Assembly: GCA_905234125.1 (NCBI GenBank)
Contig: CAJOGQ010000023.1
Span: 1 to 42,714, forward strand
Source of the DNA: an uncultured Bacteroidaceae bacterium
GTDB lineage: Bacteria > Bacteroidota > Bacteroidia > Bacteroidales > Bacteroidaceae
Direction of reading: 5' to 3'
DNA: 42,714 nucleotides
Of this stretch, positions 16,739 to 24,979 are shown piece after piece. The position numbers were made by a program, and so were the translations under genes. How positions within the stretch are numbered: the first letter of the stretch is position 1; each line of letters starts with the position of its first letter. A model generated the notes under the pieces. That model made no database searches and was not told the DNA's origin. It saw only the letters and a list, made by a program, of their open reading frames with translations.

Positions 16739-19700
16739 ATGAGTCTATACGAAGGAGCGGTCAAACGACCGATTATGACAAGTCTCTGCTTCATCGCAGT
16801 GATTATATTGGGTCTCTTCTCGGCCATCAAGTTGCCCATTGACCTCTACCCAGACATCGACACAAATACGATCATGGTCATGACGTATTACACAGGTGCC
16901 TCGGCAGAAGACATTGAGAACAACGTGACGCGACCCTTGGAGAATGTGCTCAACTCTGTGGAGCACCTCAAGCACGTGACGAGCAACAGCCGTGAGAATG
17001 TGTCTGTGATCACGTTGGAATTTGAGTACGGCTACAATATTGATGTCCTGACCAACAACGTGCGAGACAAACTGGACATGGTGTCGAACTCTCTGCCTGA
17101 CGATGCGCAGACCCCTATCCTGTTCAAGTTCTCGACGGACATGATTCCTATTCTTCTGCTGTCAGTAGAGGCAGAAGAGTCGCAACAGGCATTGTATAAG
17201 ATTCTCGACGACAACGTGAGCAACCCATTGGCGCGTATCGACGGAGTCGGAACGGTAAGCATCATAGGTGCTCCTAAACGAGAAATCAACGTCTATCTCG
17301 ACCCACAAAAGATGGAGTCCTACCATCTGAGCCCTGCACGTGTGGCCAGTGCCATCTCAGCAGAAAACCTGAACGTGACCAACGGTACGGTGGATGTAGG
17401 TTCGCAGACCTACACCGTTCGTGTGGAAGGCGAATTCGACGACCCACAGCAGATGTTGGGAGTCGTGGTGGGTTCCTACAATGGCGTGAATGTCTATTTG
17501 CGCGATGTGGCACGCATTGTCGATAATGTGGAGGAACGTTCACAACGCACCTTCACCAACGGTCAGCAAGGTGCCATCGTGGTCATTCAGAAGCAAAGCG
17601 GTGCCAACTCAGTAGAGATTTCCAACAAGGTGATGGACATGTTGCCCACCTTGCAGGCCAACCTTCCTTCTGACGTGAAGTTGGGCATCATCGTCAACAC
17701 GTCAGACAACATCATGTACACCATCGGCACCCTCGAAGAGACGATTGCCTACGCTATGCTCTTTGTGGCGCTGATCGTGTTCATTTTCTTGGGCAGATGG
17801 CGTGCCACTACCATCATCGTCATCACCATCCCTATGTCGTTGATTGCCTCGTTCATCTATCTGTATGCAACAGGCGGTTCGTTCAACATGATTTCGCTCT
17901 CGTGTCTTTCCATCGCCATTGGTAACGTGGTGGACGATGCCATTGTGGTGCTCGAAAACGTGACCACGCACATCGAACGAGGGTCAGACCCCAAACAGGC
18001 GGCCATTCATGCGACGAACGAGGTGGCTATCTCAGTAATCGCTTCTACGCTCACGATGATTGCCGTGTTCTTCCCATTGACGATGGTGACAGGTATGTCT
18101 GGTGTGCTCTTCAAGCAGTTGGGTTGGATGATGTGTATCATCATGACCATCTCGACCACTTCAGCCCTGTCATTCACGCCGATGCTCTGTTCGCAGATGC
18201 TTCGTCTGCAAAAGAAGCAAAGCAAGCTCTTCAAGAAGATTTATGGGCCTATCGGCAAGTCTCTCGATACGCTCGACGACTGGTATGAAAAACGCATCAA
18301 CTGGGCTGTCCGCCATCGCTGGACAATTGTGATGGGTTGTGTCGTACTCTTTGTGCTCAGCTTCGGCATCGCCTACTTGGTGGGCATCAAGAGTGAGTTC
18401 TTCCCTGCCAACGACTCTGGACGTATTGGTGTCACGCTCCAATTGCCGATTGGTACACGTGTGGAGAAATCAGAAGAACTGGGCAGACAACTGGTGGCAA
18501 AGTGGCAGGAGCGTTATGGCAAGGACATGCAGTCATGCAACTTCACAGTAGGTCAGGCAGGTGACGACAACACCTTTGCTTCGCTGAACGATAATGGTAC
18601 ACACATCGTTTCTTACAACATCATGATGGTGCCTTCGAACAAGCGTGAGAAAGGACTGGCTCAGATTTGTGACGAGATGCGTGCAGACCTAAAAGAAATT
18701 CCTGAACTGGCCAAGTTCATGGTGAACCTTGGCGGTAACCAAGGAGGTCGAGGCATGGGTGGTCAGGCTACTGCCACCTTCGAAATCTATGGTTACGACA
18801 TGGATGCGACCTATCAGGTGGCTGAACGCTTGGCCAACAAGTTCCGTGCGAGCGACATGGCCACGCAGGTCAATATCTCTCGTTCTGACTATCAGCCAGA
18901 AATCGTGGTGAACTTCGACCGCGACAAACTCGCCCAGCAAGGCATCGGACTCTCCACAGCCGCCTCTGCCGTCCGTTCCATCATTTATGGTTCTGTGATG
19001 AGCCGTTATCGTGAAGACGGTGAAGAGTACGACATCAAGGTGCGTTACGAACCCACAGCACGCCGTTCCGTGGAGGACATCGAGAACATGGTCATTCCCA
19101 ATGCACAAGGCAGGGATATCCGCGTCCGCGACATTGCCACAGTGTCAGAAAGTGCCATTCCTCCAACCATCGAGCGTAAAGACCGTCAGCGTATCGTGAC
19201 AGTCAGCGCCGTATTGGCCGATGGCTATGCCCTGTCAGATGGTGTGGAACTGGGTGAATCCTTCTATCCTGACCTCGACATCCCAAGCGGTGTCATCGTG
19301 CAGGTGGCAGGTTCTTACGAAGACCAGCAAGACTCCAACCGCGACCTCGGAACTTTGGGCATCCTCATCATCCTGTTGGTGTTCATCGTAATGGCTGCGC
19401 AGTTCGAGTCACTCACCTACCCCTTCATCATCATCCTTTCTGTGCCGTTCGCCGCATCTGGTATTGTGATAGCCCTTCTGACGACAGGCACAACCCTCAA
19501 CATCATGTCCATGCTGGGAGGTATCATGCTGATCGGTATCGTGGTGAAGAACGGTATTGTGCTCATCGACTACACGCAGTTGTTGCGCGAACGTGGCATC
19601 GGACTCATCCGTTCGGCTGTGATGGCAGCCCGTTCACGTCTGCGTCCCATCCTCATGACAACCCTGACCACCATCTTGGGTATGTTGCCAATGGCCACGA

Positions 19701-19975
19701 GTCATGGTGTGGGTGCTGAGATGTGGCGTCCGTTAGGTGTGTCTGTGATTGGCGGTCTGACCATATCAACCATCCTCACCCTCATCTACGTGCCCTCCAT
19801 GTTCTGCATCTTTGGAGCCGTAGGCGTGAAGCGTCAGCGTCGCAAGCTGAAGGCAAAGCGTGAACTCGCCGCATACTGGAAGGAGCACAAGGCTGAGGAA
19901 ATGCTGACCGTCACTCGCACCAGCGTGTTGGAGAAGAAAGCACAACGAGATATTAACAACATGAGAAAAGACTAA
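16739..19975 (+). CDS. RND-family multidrug efflux permease (AcrB/HAE1 type)
   Basis: 1078 residues, typical length for an RND pump. The start MSLYEGAVKRPIMTSLCFIAVIILG and the periplasmic YPDIDTNTIMVMTYYTGASAEDIENNVTRPLE region are diagnostic. TM4 carries the proton-relay aspartate pair (GNVVDDAIVVLENV); a second 12-TM-type half ends with GGIMLIGIVVKNGIVLIDY and MTTLTTILGMLPMA. Substrate cannot be read from sequence. It completes the tripartite pump with the two upstream genes. The last ~60 residues are charged and cytoplasmic. Confidence 0.95.
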   Translation: MSLYEGAVKRPIMTSLCFIAVIILGLFSAIKLPIDLYPDIDTNTIMVMTYYTGASAEDIENNVTRPLENVLNSVEHLKHVTSNSRENVSVITLEFEYGYNIDVLTNNVRDKLDMVSNSLPDDAQTPILFKFSTDMIPILLLSVEAEESQQALYKILDDNVSNPLARIDGVGTVSIIGAPKREINVYLDPQKMESYHLSPARVASAISAENLNVTNGTVDVGSQTYTVRVEGEFDDPQQMLGVVVGSYNGVNVYLRDVARIVDNVEERSQRTFTNGQQGAIVVIQKQSGANSVEISNKVMDMLPTLQANLPSDVKLGIIVNTSDNIMYTIGTLEETIAYAMLFVALIVFIFLGRWRATTIIVITIPMSLIASFIYLYATGGSFNMISLSCLSIAIGNVVDDAIVVLENVTTHIERGSDPKQAAIHATNEVAISVIASTLTMIAVFFPLTMVTGMSGVLFKQLGWMMCIIMTISTTSALSFTPMLCSQMLRLQKKQSKLFKKIYGPIGKSLDTLDDWYEKRINWAVRHRWTIVMGCVVLFVLSFGIAYLVGIKSEFFPANDSGRIGVTLQLPIGTRVEKSEELGRQLVAKWQERYGKDMQSCNFTVGQAGDDNTFASLNDNGTHIVSYNIMMVPSNKREKGLAQICDEMRADLKEIPELAKFMVNLGGNQGGRGMGGQATATFEIYGYDMDATYQVAERLANKFRASDMATQVNISRSDYQPEIVVNFDRDKLAQQGIGLSTAASAVRSIIYGSVMSRYREDGEEYDIKVRYEPTARRSVEDIENMVIPNAQGRDIRVRDIATVSESAIPPTIERKDRQRIVTVSAVLADGYALSDGVELGESFYPDLDIPSGVIVQVAGSYEDQQDSNRDLGTLGILIILLVFIVMAAQFESLTYPFIIILSVPFAASGIVIALLTTGTTLNIMSMLGGIMLIGIVVKNGIVLIDYTQLLRERGIGLIRSAVMAARSRLRPILMTTLTTILGMLPMATSHGVGAEMWRPLGVSVIGGLTISTILTLIYVPSMFCIFGAVGVKRQRRKLKAKRELAAYWKEHKAEEMLTVTRTSVLEKKAQRDINNMRKD

Positions 19976-20046
19976 TGTATCATATAAGCAAGTTCAACGC
20001 ATCGCGTCAGCCTATTATATATTATACATTATAATTATATATTGAT

Positions 20047-20340
20047 ATGAAGACTGTATTTATAGCATACGACCAGGCGCATCAGGAGAATGTGATTGAT
20101 GCCCTGAACGAGACCAACGTGCGGGGCTACACCATCTTTGAGCAAGCTGGTGGTCGAGGTTCAAAAGGAGGTGACCCTCACCTCGGCACTCATGCGTGGC
20201 CATCCATGAATAGCGCCATCATCACCATCGTGCATGACGACAGGGTGGAGCCGCTGCTTAAGCGCCTCAAGGCTCTGGACGATGACAACACCATGCTCGG
20301 CCTCCGTGCCTTCGTGTGGAACTGCGAGCAAAGCATCTGA
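20047..20340 (+). CDS. P-II-like small protein associated with RND efflux
   Basis: A 97-residue protein, MKTVFIAYDQAHQENVIDALNE, whose length and pattern (N-terminal strand, helix, then IITIVHDDRVEPLLKRLKALD) fit a ferredoxin-like/P-II-like fold. A glycine-rich and histidine-bearing loop lies in the T-loop position (QAGGRGSKGGDPHLGTHAWPS). Similar small proteins accompany RND exporters in other bacteria (for example DUF3240 with metal pumps) and may act as metal- or ligand-sensing regulators. It follows the permease by about 70 AT-rich nt and is followed by a strong terminator, so it is probably the last gene of the efflux operon. Confidence 0.7.
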   Translation: MKTVFIAYDQAHQENVIDALNETNVRGYTIFEQAGGRGSKGGDPHLGTHAWPSMNSAIITIVHDDRVEPLLKRLKALDDDNTMLGLRAFVWNCEQSI

Positions 20341-20359
20341 AAAAGCAGACATCTGAACA

Positions 20360-20389
20360 CATGAGTGCCTCCATCAGCGAGGCCTCATG
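20360..20389 (+). other. Stable hairpin in the 3' untranslated region
   Basis: CATGAG-t-GCCTC (20360-20371) pairs with GAGGCCTCATG (20379-20389) around a 7-nt loop: eleven pairs with one bulge. It lies between the P-II-like stop codon and the terminator at 20400, so the transcript would end with two consecutive hairpins. Confidence 0.7.
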
Positions 20390-20399
20390 CACAAAAAAT

Positions 20400-20437
20400 A
20401 GAAAGGGCGTTGAATCACTTCAATGCCCTTTCTTTTT
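20400..20437 (+). terminator. Intrinsic terminator of the efflux operon
   Basis: Arms GAAAGGGCGTTGAA and TTCAATGCCCTTTC (14 pairs with one G-U) with a 4-nt loop, followed by TTTTT. It separates the plus-strand efflux operon from the minus-strand tRNA gene. Confidence 0.92.
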
Positions 20438-20477
20438 ACCTTAATAAAAATGTTTAACCTAAAACCTAGTATATAAA

Positions 20478-20555
20478 TGGTAGGGACGATCGGGTTCGAA
20501 CCGATGACCTCTGCAATGTGACTGCAGCGCTCTAAACCAGCTGGGCTACGCCCCT
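20478..20555 (-). tRNA. tRNA-Val (anticodon CAC)
   Basis: A full cloverleaf on the minus strand: acceptor AGGGGCG/CGTCCCT with one G-U, D-arm, anticodon stem CTGCA/TGCAG with loop GTCACAT, variable loop AGGTC, T-arm ATCGG-TTCGAAC-CCGAT, discriminator A and an encoded CCA (20478-20480). With T as position 33, positions 34-36 read CAC, which decodes GUG valine. A strong promoter (TTTG-19-TACCTTTG, 20575-20605) precedes it by about 20 nt. Confidence 0.85.
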
Positions 20556-20574
20556 ATCTTTCAAAAATCTGGTA

Positions 20575-20605
20575 CAAAGGTAGTGCAAATTTCAGACAGT
20601 ACAAA
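20575..20605 (-). promoter_or_regulatory. Promoter of the tRNA gene
   Basis: Minus-strand TTTG (20602-20605), 19-nt spacer, TACCTTTG (20575-20582), ending 19 nt before the mature tRNA 5' end. Confidence 0.85.
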
Positions 20606-20655
20606 ACAAATGGAAGGAAAAATGACGGATAACCCCTAAAAAAACATCTTCCCAA

Positions 20656-21210
20656 CTATTTTTCCTTGATTTTCACACTCTCCAGCACTTGCTCCACTTC
20701 AGGATTGCCCACACCCATCACCTCGATGCCAGATGCCCTGACACACAGGAAGCTTCCATTCTTGCCGAACTCCGTCAGATAGACAGCTGGATAGCCACGT
20801 TCGCTCTTGTCGTAAACCACCCAGTGGTTCTCGCCAAAGTCGAACTCACCCAGCTTCATCTCTTCCGTCAGTCCAGACTGCGTTGCATACTCAGACATCG
20901 ACTGCTGGTAAACCATCACTTCCAAGAACACCAGCTTCCTCGATCTGTTCTCAGGCATCAGCTTCATCACCTCAATCGAGTGATCCTTCACCTTCCCTTC
21001 CCAATCTTGAGGGATAGACAAAGACACAGGCCCGTCCTCCAGCACCTTAACCAACTCCAGTTCCTTGACACTCGCATCCGTTGCAACGGACACATTGACG
21101 CTATCCGTTCCCGTCTGTTCCGTTTGTTCCGTCTTGCCCGTCGTGCAGGCACTCAGTCCGGCCATTCCCAGAACAGCCACAGCCATCATCCATAAATTAA
21201 GCTTCTTCAT
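20656..21210 (-). CDS. Hypothetical lipoprotein
   Basis: 184 residues with signal peptide and lipobox (GLSAC, Cys about residue 22), then a Thr/Gln/Glu-rich linker (TTGKTEQTEQTGTDS) and a globular part containing VSLSIPQDWEGKV and AVYLTEFGKNGSFLCVRASG. I do not recognise the family. The linker suggests an outer-membrane or periplasmic lipoprotein held away from the membrane. It has its own promoter (21237-21267) and is probably a single-gene unit. Confidence 0.65.
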   Translation of the reverse strand: MKKLNLWMMAVAVLGMAGLSACTTGKTEQTEQTGTDSVNVSVATDASVKELELVKVLEDGPVSLSIPQDWEGKVKDHSIEVMKLMPENRSRKLVFLEVMVYQQSMSEYATQSGLTEEMKLGEFDFGENHWVVYDKSERGYPAVYLTEFGKNGSFLCVRASGIEVMGVGNPEVEQVLESVKIKEK

Positions 21211-21236
21211 TTTCTCTGCATTTTATAATTCAGGGG

Positions 21237-21267
21237 CAAAGGTACGAATAAGTGAGCACAAATCAAA
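21237..21267 (-). promoter_or_regulatory. Promoter of the 20656-21210 lipoprotein gene
   Basis: Minus-strand TTTG (21264-21267), 19-nt spacer, TACCTTTG (21237-21244), 26 nt before the start codon. Confidence 0.82.
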
Positions 21268-21353
21268 AGAAAAACGCATTTTTCTTTTGATTTGTCTAAC
21301 TGGAGTGCCTTCGAGCTCATCTCAACGGTACAAAACAAAAGGGAAAAGGGGCA

Positions 21354-22097
21354 TCACAAATGTGCCTGAAACTCTTCAGCCTTGGCGATGGAGTCAAGTT
21401 TGCCCACATCGAGAAGCTGGAGCTGAGGGTCGAGGTGGCAACGGATGTCCACCTTGTCGCAGATGGAGAGATAAAAGTCGATGATGGAGAACTTGCCCTG
21501 CCACGTGTCCATCAGGGGAAGGAGGGAGGGATGGAAGACTTGGATGCCAGAGAATGCGAGCTTTCTTAGTTGACATTTGAGAGTTGACAGTTGACAGACG
21601 GGGTATGGGGAACGCACTTCTCCTGTGGCGATATTCGTCCAGCCGACGAGACGATTGGTGTCGTCGAAGAGGAGGTAGCGCTGGGTCTGACGCTGGGAGA
21701 CGAGGAGGGTTGTGGTGCCAGATTGGAGCACTTCGTCGTAGAGGCCAAGGAGGTCGGCATTGGAGAGAATGTCGACGTTGTGGACGAGGATAGGCTTGTC
21801 GTTGGAGAAAAGACGAGCGGCCTTCTTGAGTCCCCCACCCGTTTCGAGGAGCATATCAGTCTCGTCGCTGAATCGGATGTCGATGCCGAAGTGGTCATTG
21901 GCCTCGACGAAATCGATGATCTGCTGGGCAAAATGATGGATGTTAATGACAATCTCCGTCACACCGATGCCCTTCAGCTTCTCGATGAGTATCTGCACGA
22001 GGGGCTTGCCATGAATGGGCACCATCGCCTTGGGCATGGTGTCAGTGAGGGGTTTGAGACGAGTGCCGAGGCCGGCTGCGAAAATGAGTGCGTTCAT
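21354..22097 (-). CDS. murU: MurU-like nucleotidyltransferase (MurNAc-1-phosphate uridylyltransferase)
   Basis: 247 residues starting MNALIFAAGLGTRLKPLTDTMPKAMVPIHGKPL, the nucleotide-binding signature of NDP-sugar pyrophosphorylases, with the metal aspartate in VHNVDILSNADL. Its place directly after a sugar-kinase-like gene (12-nt gap) makes it the MurU partner of AmgK: AmgK phosphorylates MurNAc at C1 and MurU converts it to UDP-MurNAc, bypassing de novo synthesis and giving fosfomycin tolerance in Pseudomonas. An in-frame TTGACA-type simple repeat (21569-21597) encodes VCQLSTLKCQL inside the protein. Substrate specificity is inferred from context. Confidence 0.8.
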   Translation of the reverse strand: MNALIFAAGLGTRLKPLTDTMPKAMVPIHGKPLVQILIEKLKGIGVTEIVINIHHFAQQIIDFVEANDHFGIDIRFSDETDMLLETGGGLKKAARLFSNDKPILVHNVDILSNADLLGLYDEVLQSGTTTLLVSQRQTQRYLLFDDTNRLVGWTNIATGEVRSPYPVCQLSTLKCQLRKLAFSGIQVFHPSLLPLMDTWQGKFSIIDFYLSICDKVDIRCHLDPQLQLLDVGKLDSIAKAEEFQAHL

Positions 22098-22109
22098 ATT
22101 CTTTTGTGA

Positions 22110-23735
22110 TTAGGGGCGAGGAGCAAGGGGCAAAAGTTGGGTGATATTCTGTTCGCGATGACAGAGATGGACTTCCACGCCGAACTTCTCGTGGATGTGT
22201 TCGGCCACATGCTGGGCACTATAGACGGAGCGATGGCGACCACCTGTGCATCCAAAGGAGATTTGCAAATGGGTGAAACCACGCTCGATGTAGCGGGCCA
22301 CATGGAAATCGACGAGACGATAGACGCTCTCGAGGAAAGTGAGGATCTCACCATCCTGCTCAAGGAAGTCGATGACGGGCTGATCGAGACCTGTAAGGGA
22401 CTTGTACTCGTCGTAGCGACCAGGATTGTGAGTGCTGCGGCAATCGAAGACATAACCACCTCCGTTGCCAGACTCGTCGACAGGAATGCCCTTCTTGAAG
22501 GAGAAGGAGAAGATAGAAACACGAAGAGTACCCTCTCTAACTCCCCCTGCGAGGGGGAGGACTCCTTGCGGGATGTTGCTATTCGAAACGTAGGTCTTGT
22601 CGTTTTGCAGATAGGCTTGCACCTTGGCTTTCTTGGCCTCTTCTTTAGCCCTACTCTTTTCCTCTTCGGCATTGAGGGCAATGAGAGTTTCTGCCACTTC
22701 TTTCAGATTGGGATAAGCGTCGCAAGTGCCAAGGGCGATTTCCTTCGCCAGATTGCTGATGGCAAGGGGGATGCTGTTTGTGAAATAGGCTTTCTTCTCC
22801 CAAAGACCTCGATAGCCGTAGGCGCCTAATACCTGAAGGATGCGGAAAAGGACAAAGAGGTGGAGGCGTTGGTGGAAGGAGCAAGGGGCAAGGAGCGAGG
22901 GGCAAGGAGCAAGAGCGTTGAGGGCGTCAAGGTATTCGTTGATGAGGAGGTTACGCACCTCGTCGGAGAACTTGGCGGAGGACTGCCAGAGGAAGGAGGC
23001 GACGTCGTAGTAGATGGGACCTCGACGCCCACCCTGGAAGTCGATGAAGTAGGGCTTTCCGTCTTTCAGCATGACGTTGCGCGACTGGAAATCGCGATAG
23101 AGGAAGGTTGGTTCGTCGTCGATGAGGAGGTCGTCAGCCAAACGCTCGAAGTCCTGTTGCAGACGATACTCGTTGATCTCGACACCCTTCAGCTTGAGGA
23201 AGCAATACTTGAAATAGTTGAGGTCGAACATGATGCTCGTTCTGTCCATCGACTGCTGGGGGAAACAATGGTCGAAGAAGCCCTCGGCTGTGTCGCTGGC
23301 AATCGGCAGGTACTGAAAGCGTGGCAACTCGCGAATGGTGGCCTTCAAGGCATCCAACGCCTCCGCATCGAGCGTTCCATCTGCCTGACGATGTTCAGAT
23401 AGGAAGGTGTATAAGGACATATCGCCACAATCCTCTTGCAGATAGACCATCTTGTCGTCAGAAACGGCCAGCACAGCTGGAACAGGGAGATCGCCCTGCT
23501 TGAAACGGATGGCCAAGTCGATGAAAGCCTCGTTTTCCTCGCGATTGGTGCCGATGACGGCGATAACAGTTGACAATTGACAGTTGACAGTTGACAGTTG
23601 AGAGCTGACAATTGAGAGCTCTTCTCCGCCAACCACACGGAAATATTGGCGATTGCTACCAGCTCCTGCGAGGGGAGTGATGCTTTGCGGGTTGTGACCC
23701 GTCAATATATTATATATATGTGTAATGCGTTCCAT
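22110..23735 (-). CDS. amgK: AmgK-like sugar kinase fused to a RapZ C-terminal domain
   Basis: 541 residues in two parts. Residues 1-~340 are an aminoglycoside-phosphotransferase-like kinase: GAGSNRQYFRV loop, catalytic YRDFQSRNVM (Asp and Asn) and metal-binding FIDFQGGRRGPIYYD. Residues ~395-535 are a RapZ C-terminal domain: RVSIFSFSFKKGIPVDESGN, GYVFDCRSTHNPGRY and GCTGGRHRSVY. In E. coli RapZ this domain binds glucosamine-6-phosphate. Pairing with MurU implies MurNAc/GlcNAc 1-kinase activity in cell-wall recycling, with the RapZ part as a possible amino-sugar sensor. Four simple-sequence insertions interrupt it (near 22110-22135, 22537-22580, 22878-22911, 23567-23620), all without breaking the frame. 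Confidence 0.82.
   Translation of the reverse strand: MERITHIYNILTGHNPQSITPLAGAGSNRQYFRVVGGEELSIVSSQLSTVNCQLSTVIAVIGTNREENEAFIDLAIRFKQGDLPVPAVLAVSDDKMVYLQEDCGDMSLYTFLSEHRQADGTLDAEALDALKATIRELPRFQYLPIASDTAEGFFDHCFPQQSMDRTSIMFDLNYFKYCFLKLKGVEINEYRLQQDFERLADDLLIDDEPTFLYRDFQSRNVMLKDGKPYFIDFQGGRRGPIYYDVASFLWQSSAKFSDEVRNLLINEYLDALNALAPCPSLLAPCSFHQRLHLFVLFRILQVLGAYGYRGLWEKKAYFTNSIPLAISNLAKEIALGTCDAYPNLKEVAETLIALNAEEEKSRAKEEAKKAKVQAYLQNDKTYVSNSNIPQGVLPLAGGVREGTLRVSIFSFSFKKGIPVDESGNGGGYVFDCRSTHNPGRYDEYKSLTGLDQPVIDFLEQDGEILTFLESVYRLVDFHVARYIERGFTHLQISFGCTGGRHRSVYSAQHVAEHIHEKFGVEVHLCHREQNITQLLPLAPRP
22878..22911. repeat. Purine-rich GGGGCAAGGAGC repeat inside amgK
   Basis: The plus strand reads repeated AGCAAGGGGCAAGG / AGCGAGGGGCAAGG, encoding LAPCPSLLAPCS on the minus strand. 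A sister copy at 22109-22131 forms the C-terminal codons LLPLAPRP and the stop of the same gene. Confidence 0.75.
23567..23620. repeat. 7-bp simple repeat (GTTGACA/ATTGACA) inside amgK
   Basis: Tandem 7-mers of GTTGACA type, ending in GAGAGCTGACAATTGAGAGCT, are read in frame as SIVSSQLSTVNCQLSTV between the phosphate-binding loop strands of the kinase. A related set is at 21569-21597 in murU. Sequences of this sort are normally seen between genes. Confidence 0.8.
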
Positions 23736-23767
23736 ACCTCAATTAACTTCGTTGAGCTAAAGATTTT

Positions 23768-24976
23768 TCAATCCTTCCTTTTCCAAATGCTCATCACTTT
23801 GCCATACACAGCGATGATGTTGAAGATGCTGACAATGATGAGCAATGTCAAACCAACACCCAAAGCCTGCCAGATGCCTGGTGCCTCGAAGTCGGGGAAG
23901 AAGTTCTGGAACATGTCGAGGTAGGCGCCACGCACCACCAACATGATGACCACAGCGAGGATGAGCACCAGCACGTTCAGTCCCACGGTCAGCGCCTGAT
24001 ATGGGAACGAAACCTTGGCTGGCGAATAGCCGATGAGCAGGAGGTTCTCCAACTTCGTGCTGTTCTTCTGCACAAGGAGGAAGACGCTGAGCATCAGGAT
24101 GTAGAACGAAAGGATGCTGATGACAATGCCGACCACCATAACGATGCTGACGATAACACGCAGGATGAACGTGGTCTTCGACGCATCCAGCTTCTCCTCA
24201 TCAGTCTCGTAGTCGTGGTCTTGCAAATAAGTCGTGATGCGTTCGTCTGTAGGATTCTCCACTTCCAAAATGAGACGCGTAGGTTGCTTCACGGCAGACT
24301 GATTGGCATACTTCTGATTGGCCCATTGCATGAAGGCTTCAGGCACAAGAATCGTGTTCAGACGTGAGGAGAACCCCACAATCCGACCTATGAACTCGCC
24401 ACTGTTCTCACCCCGTCCTATCTGGATGTTCAGCTTCATGGCACTCAGGATTCCCTCGCTGAGTTTGGGTAGCCCCTTGCCTTGCGCATAGCCGAAGTTG
24501 TATAGGTCGAGGTAGTTCTTGGGCAGGATGATGGGAATCTCGTCGTCGCCCTCCTGATACTTCCAGGCATCGCTCTTCACATCGACAAACTCATCTGGCA
24601 CGCTCTCAAAGAACATCTCCGTGGAGAAACTCACAAAGCCCTGCACGTCGAAACGAGCACGGACATTGAACGAACTGGGCGTGAAGGCACCAATGTGCTC
24701 AGCAAAACCTGCCTCGCGAATGTCATCGATATCATCCTTACTAAAACTACTCCCTGCACCCGTCAGACTGGAAAATGCCCCAATCTTCTTGTTCACAATC
24801 ATGTAGTCAGCCTTCATGAAGCTGTCTTCCTGATCGAGGGACTGGTAGTCGTTGTAGAACTGCACGCCCAGCAGGATGATGACCACGCCCACGAGGTTAG
24901 CAAAGAAGAATCCCACAAACTGCGGAATGCTGATGTGCTGACGTAATAGTTTCCAAACCAAATTCATCTTCGTCAC
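23768..24976 (-). CDS. FtsX-like ABC transporter permease
   Basis: 402 residues with one N-terminal TM helix (about 20-42), a large extracytoplasmic domain and three C-terminal TM helices (about residues 270-300, 320-345 and 370-395), the four-helix MacB/FtsX topology of mechanotransmission-type ABC permeases. It is 3 nt downstream of the ATPase gene. There is no peptidase or periplasmic adaptor gene next to it, so the substrate is unknown; a role in lipoprotein, peptide or cell-wall signalling would fit the class. Confidence 0.8.
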   Translation of the reverse strand: MTKMNLVWKLLRQHISIPQFVGFFFANLVGVVIILLGVQFYNDYQSLDQEDSFMKADYMIVNKKIGAFSSLTGAGSSFSKDDIDDIREAGFAEHIGAFTPSSFNVRARFDVQGFVSFSTEMFFESVPDEFVDVKSDAWKYQEGDDEIPIILPKNYLDLYNFGYAQGKGLPKLSEGILSAMKLNIQIGRGENSGEFIGRIVGFSSRLNTILVPEAFMQWANQKYANQSAVKQPTRLILEVENPTDERITTYLQDHDYETDEEKLDASKTTFILRVIVSIVMVVGIVISILSFYILMLSVFLLVQKNSTKLENLLLIGYSPAKVSFPYQALTVGLNVLVLILAVVIMLVVRGAYLDMFQNFFPDFEAPGIWQALGVGLTLLIIVSIFNIIAVYGKVMSIWKRKD

Positions 24977-24979
24977 ATA

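Noticed and set aside
20478..20555. Reading the tRNA anticodon as GTC (Asp)
   Set aside because: With a 5-pair anticodon stem CTGCA/TGCAG the 7-base loop is GTCACAT, and the invariant T33 places the anticodon at CAC (Val).
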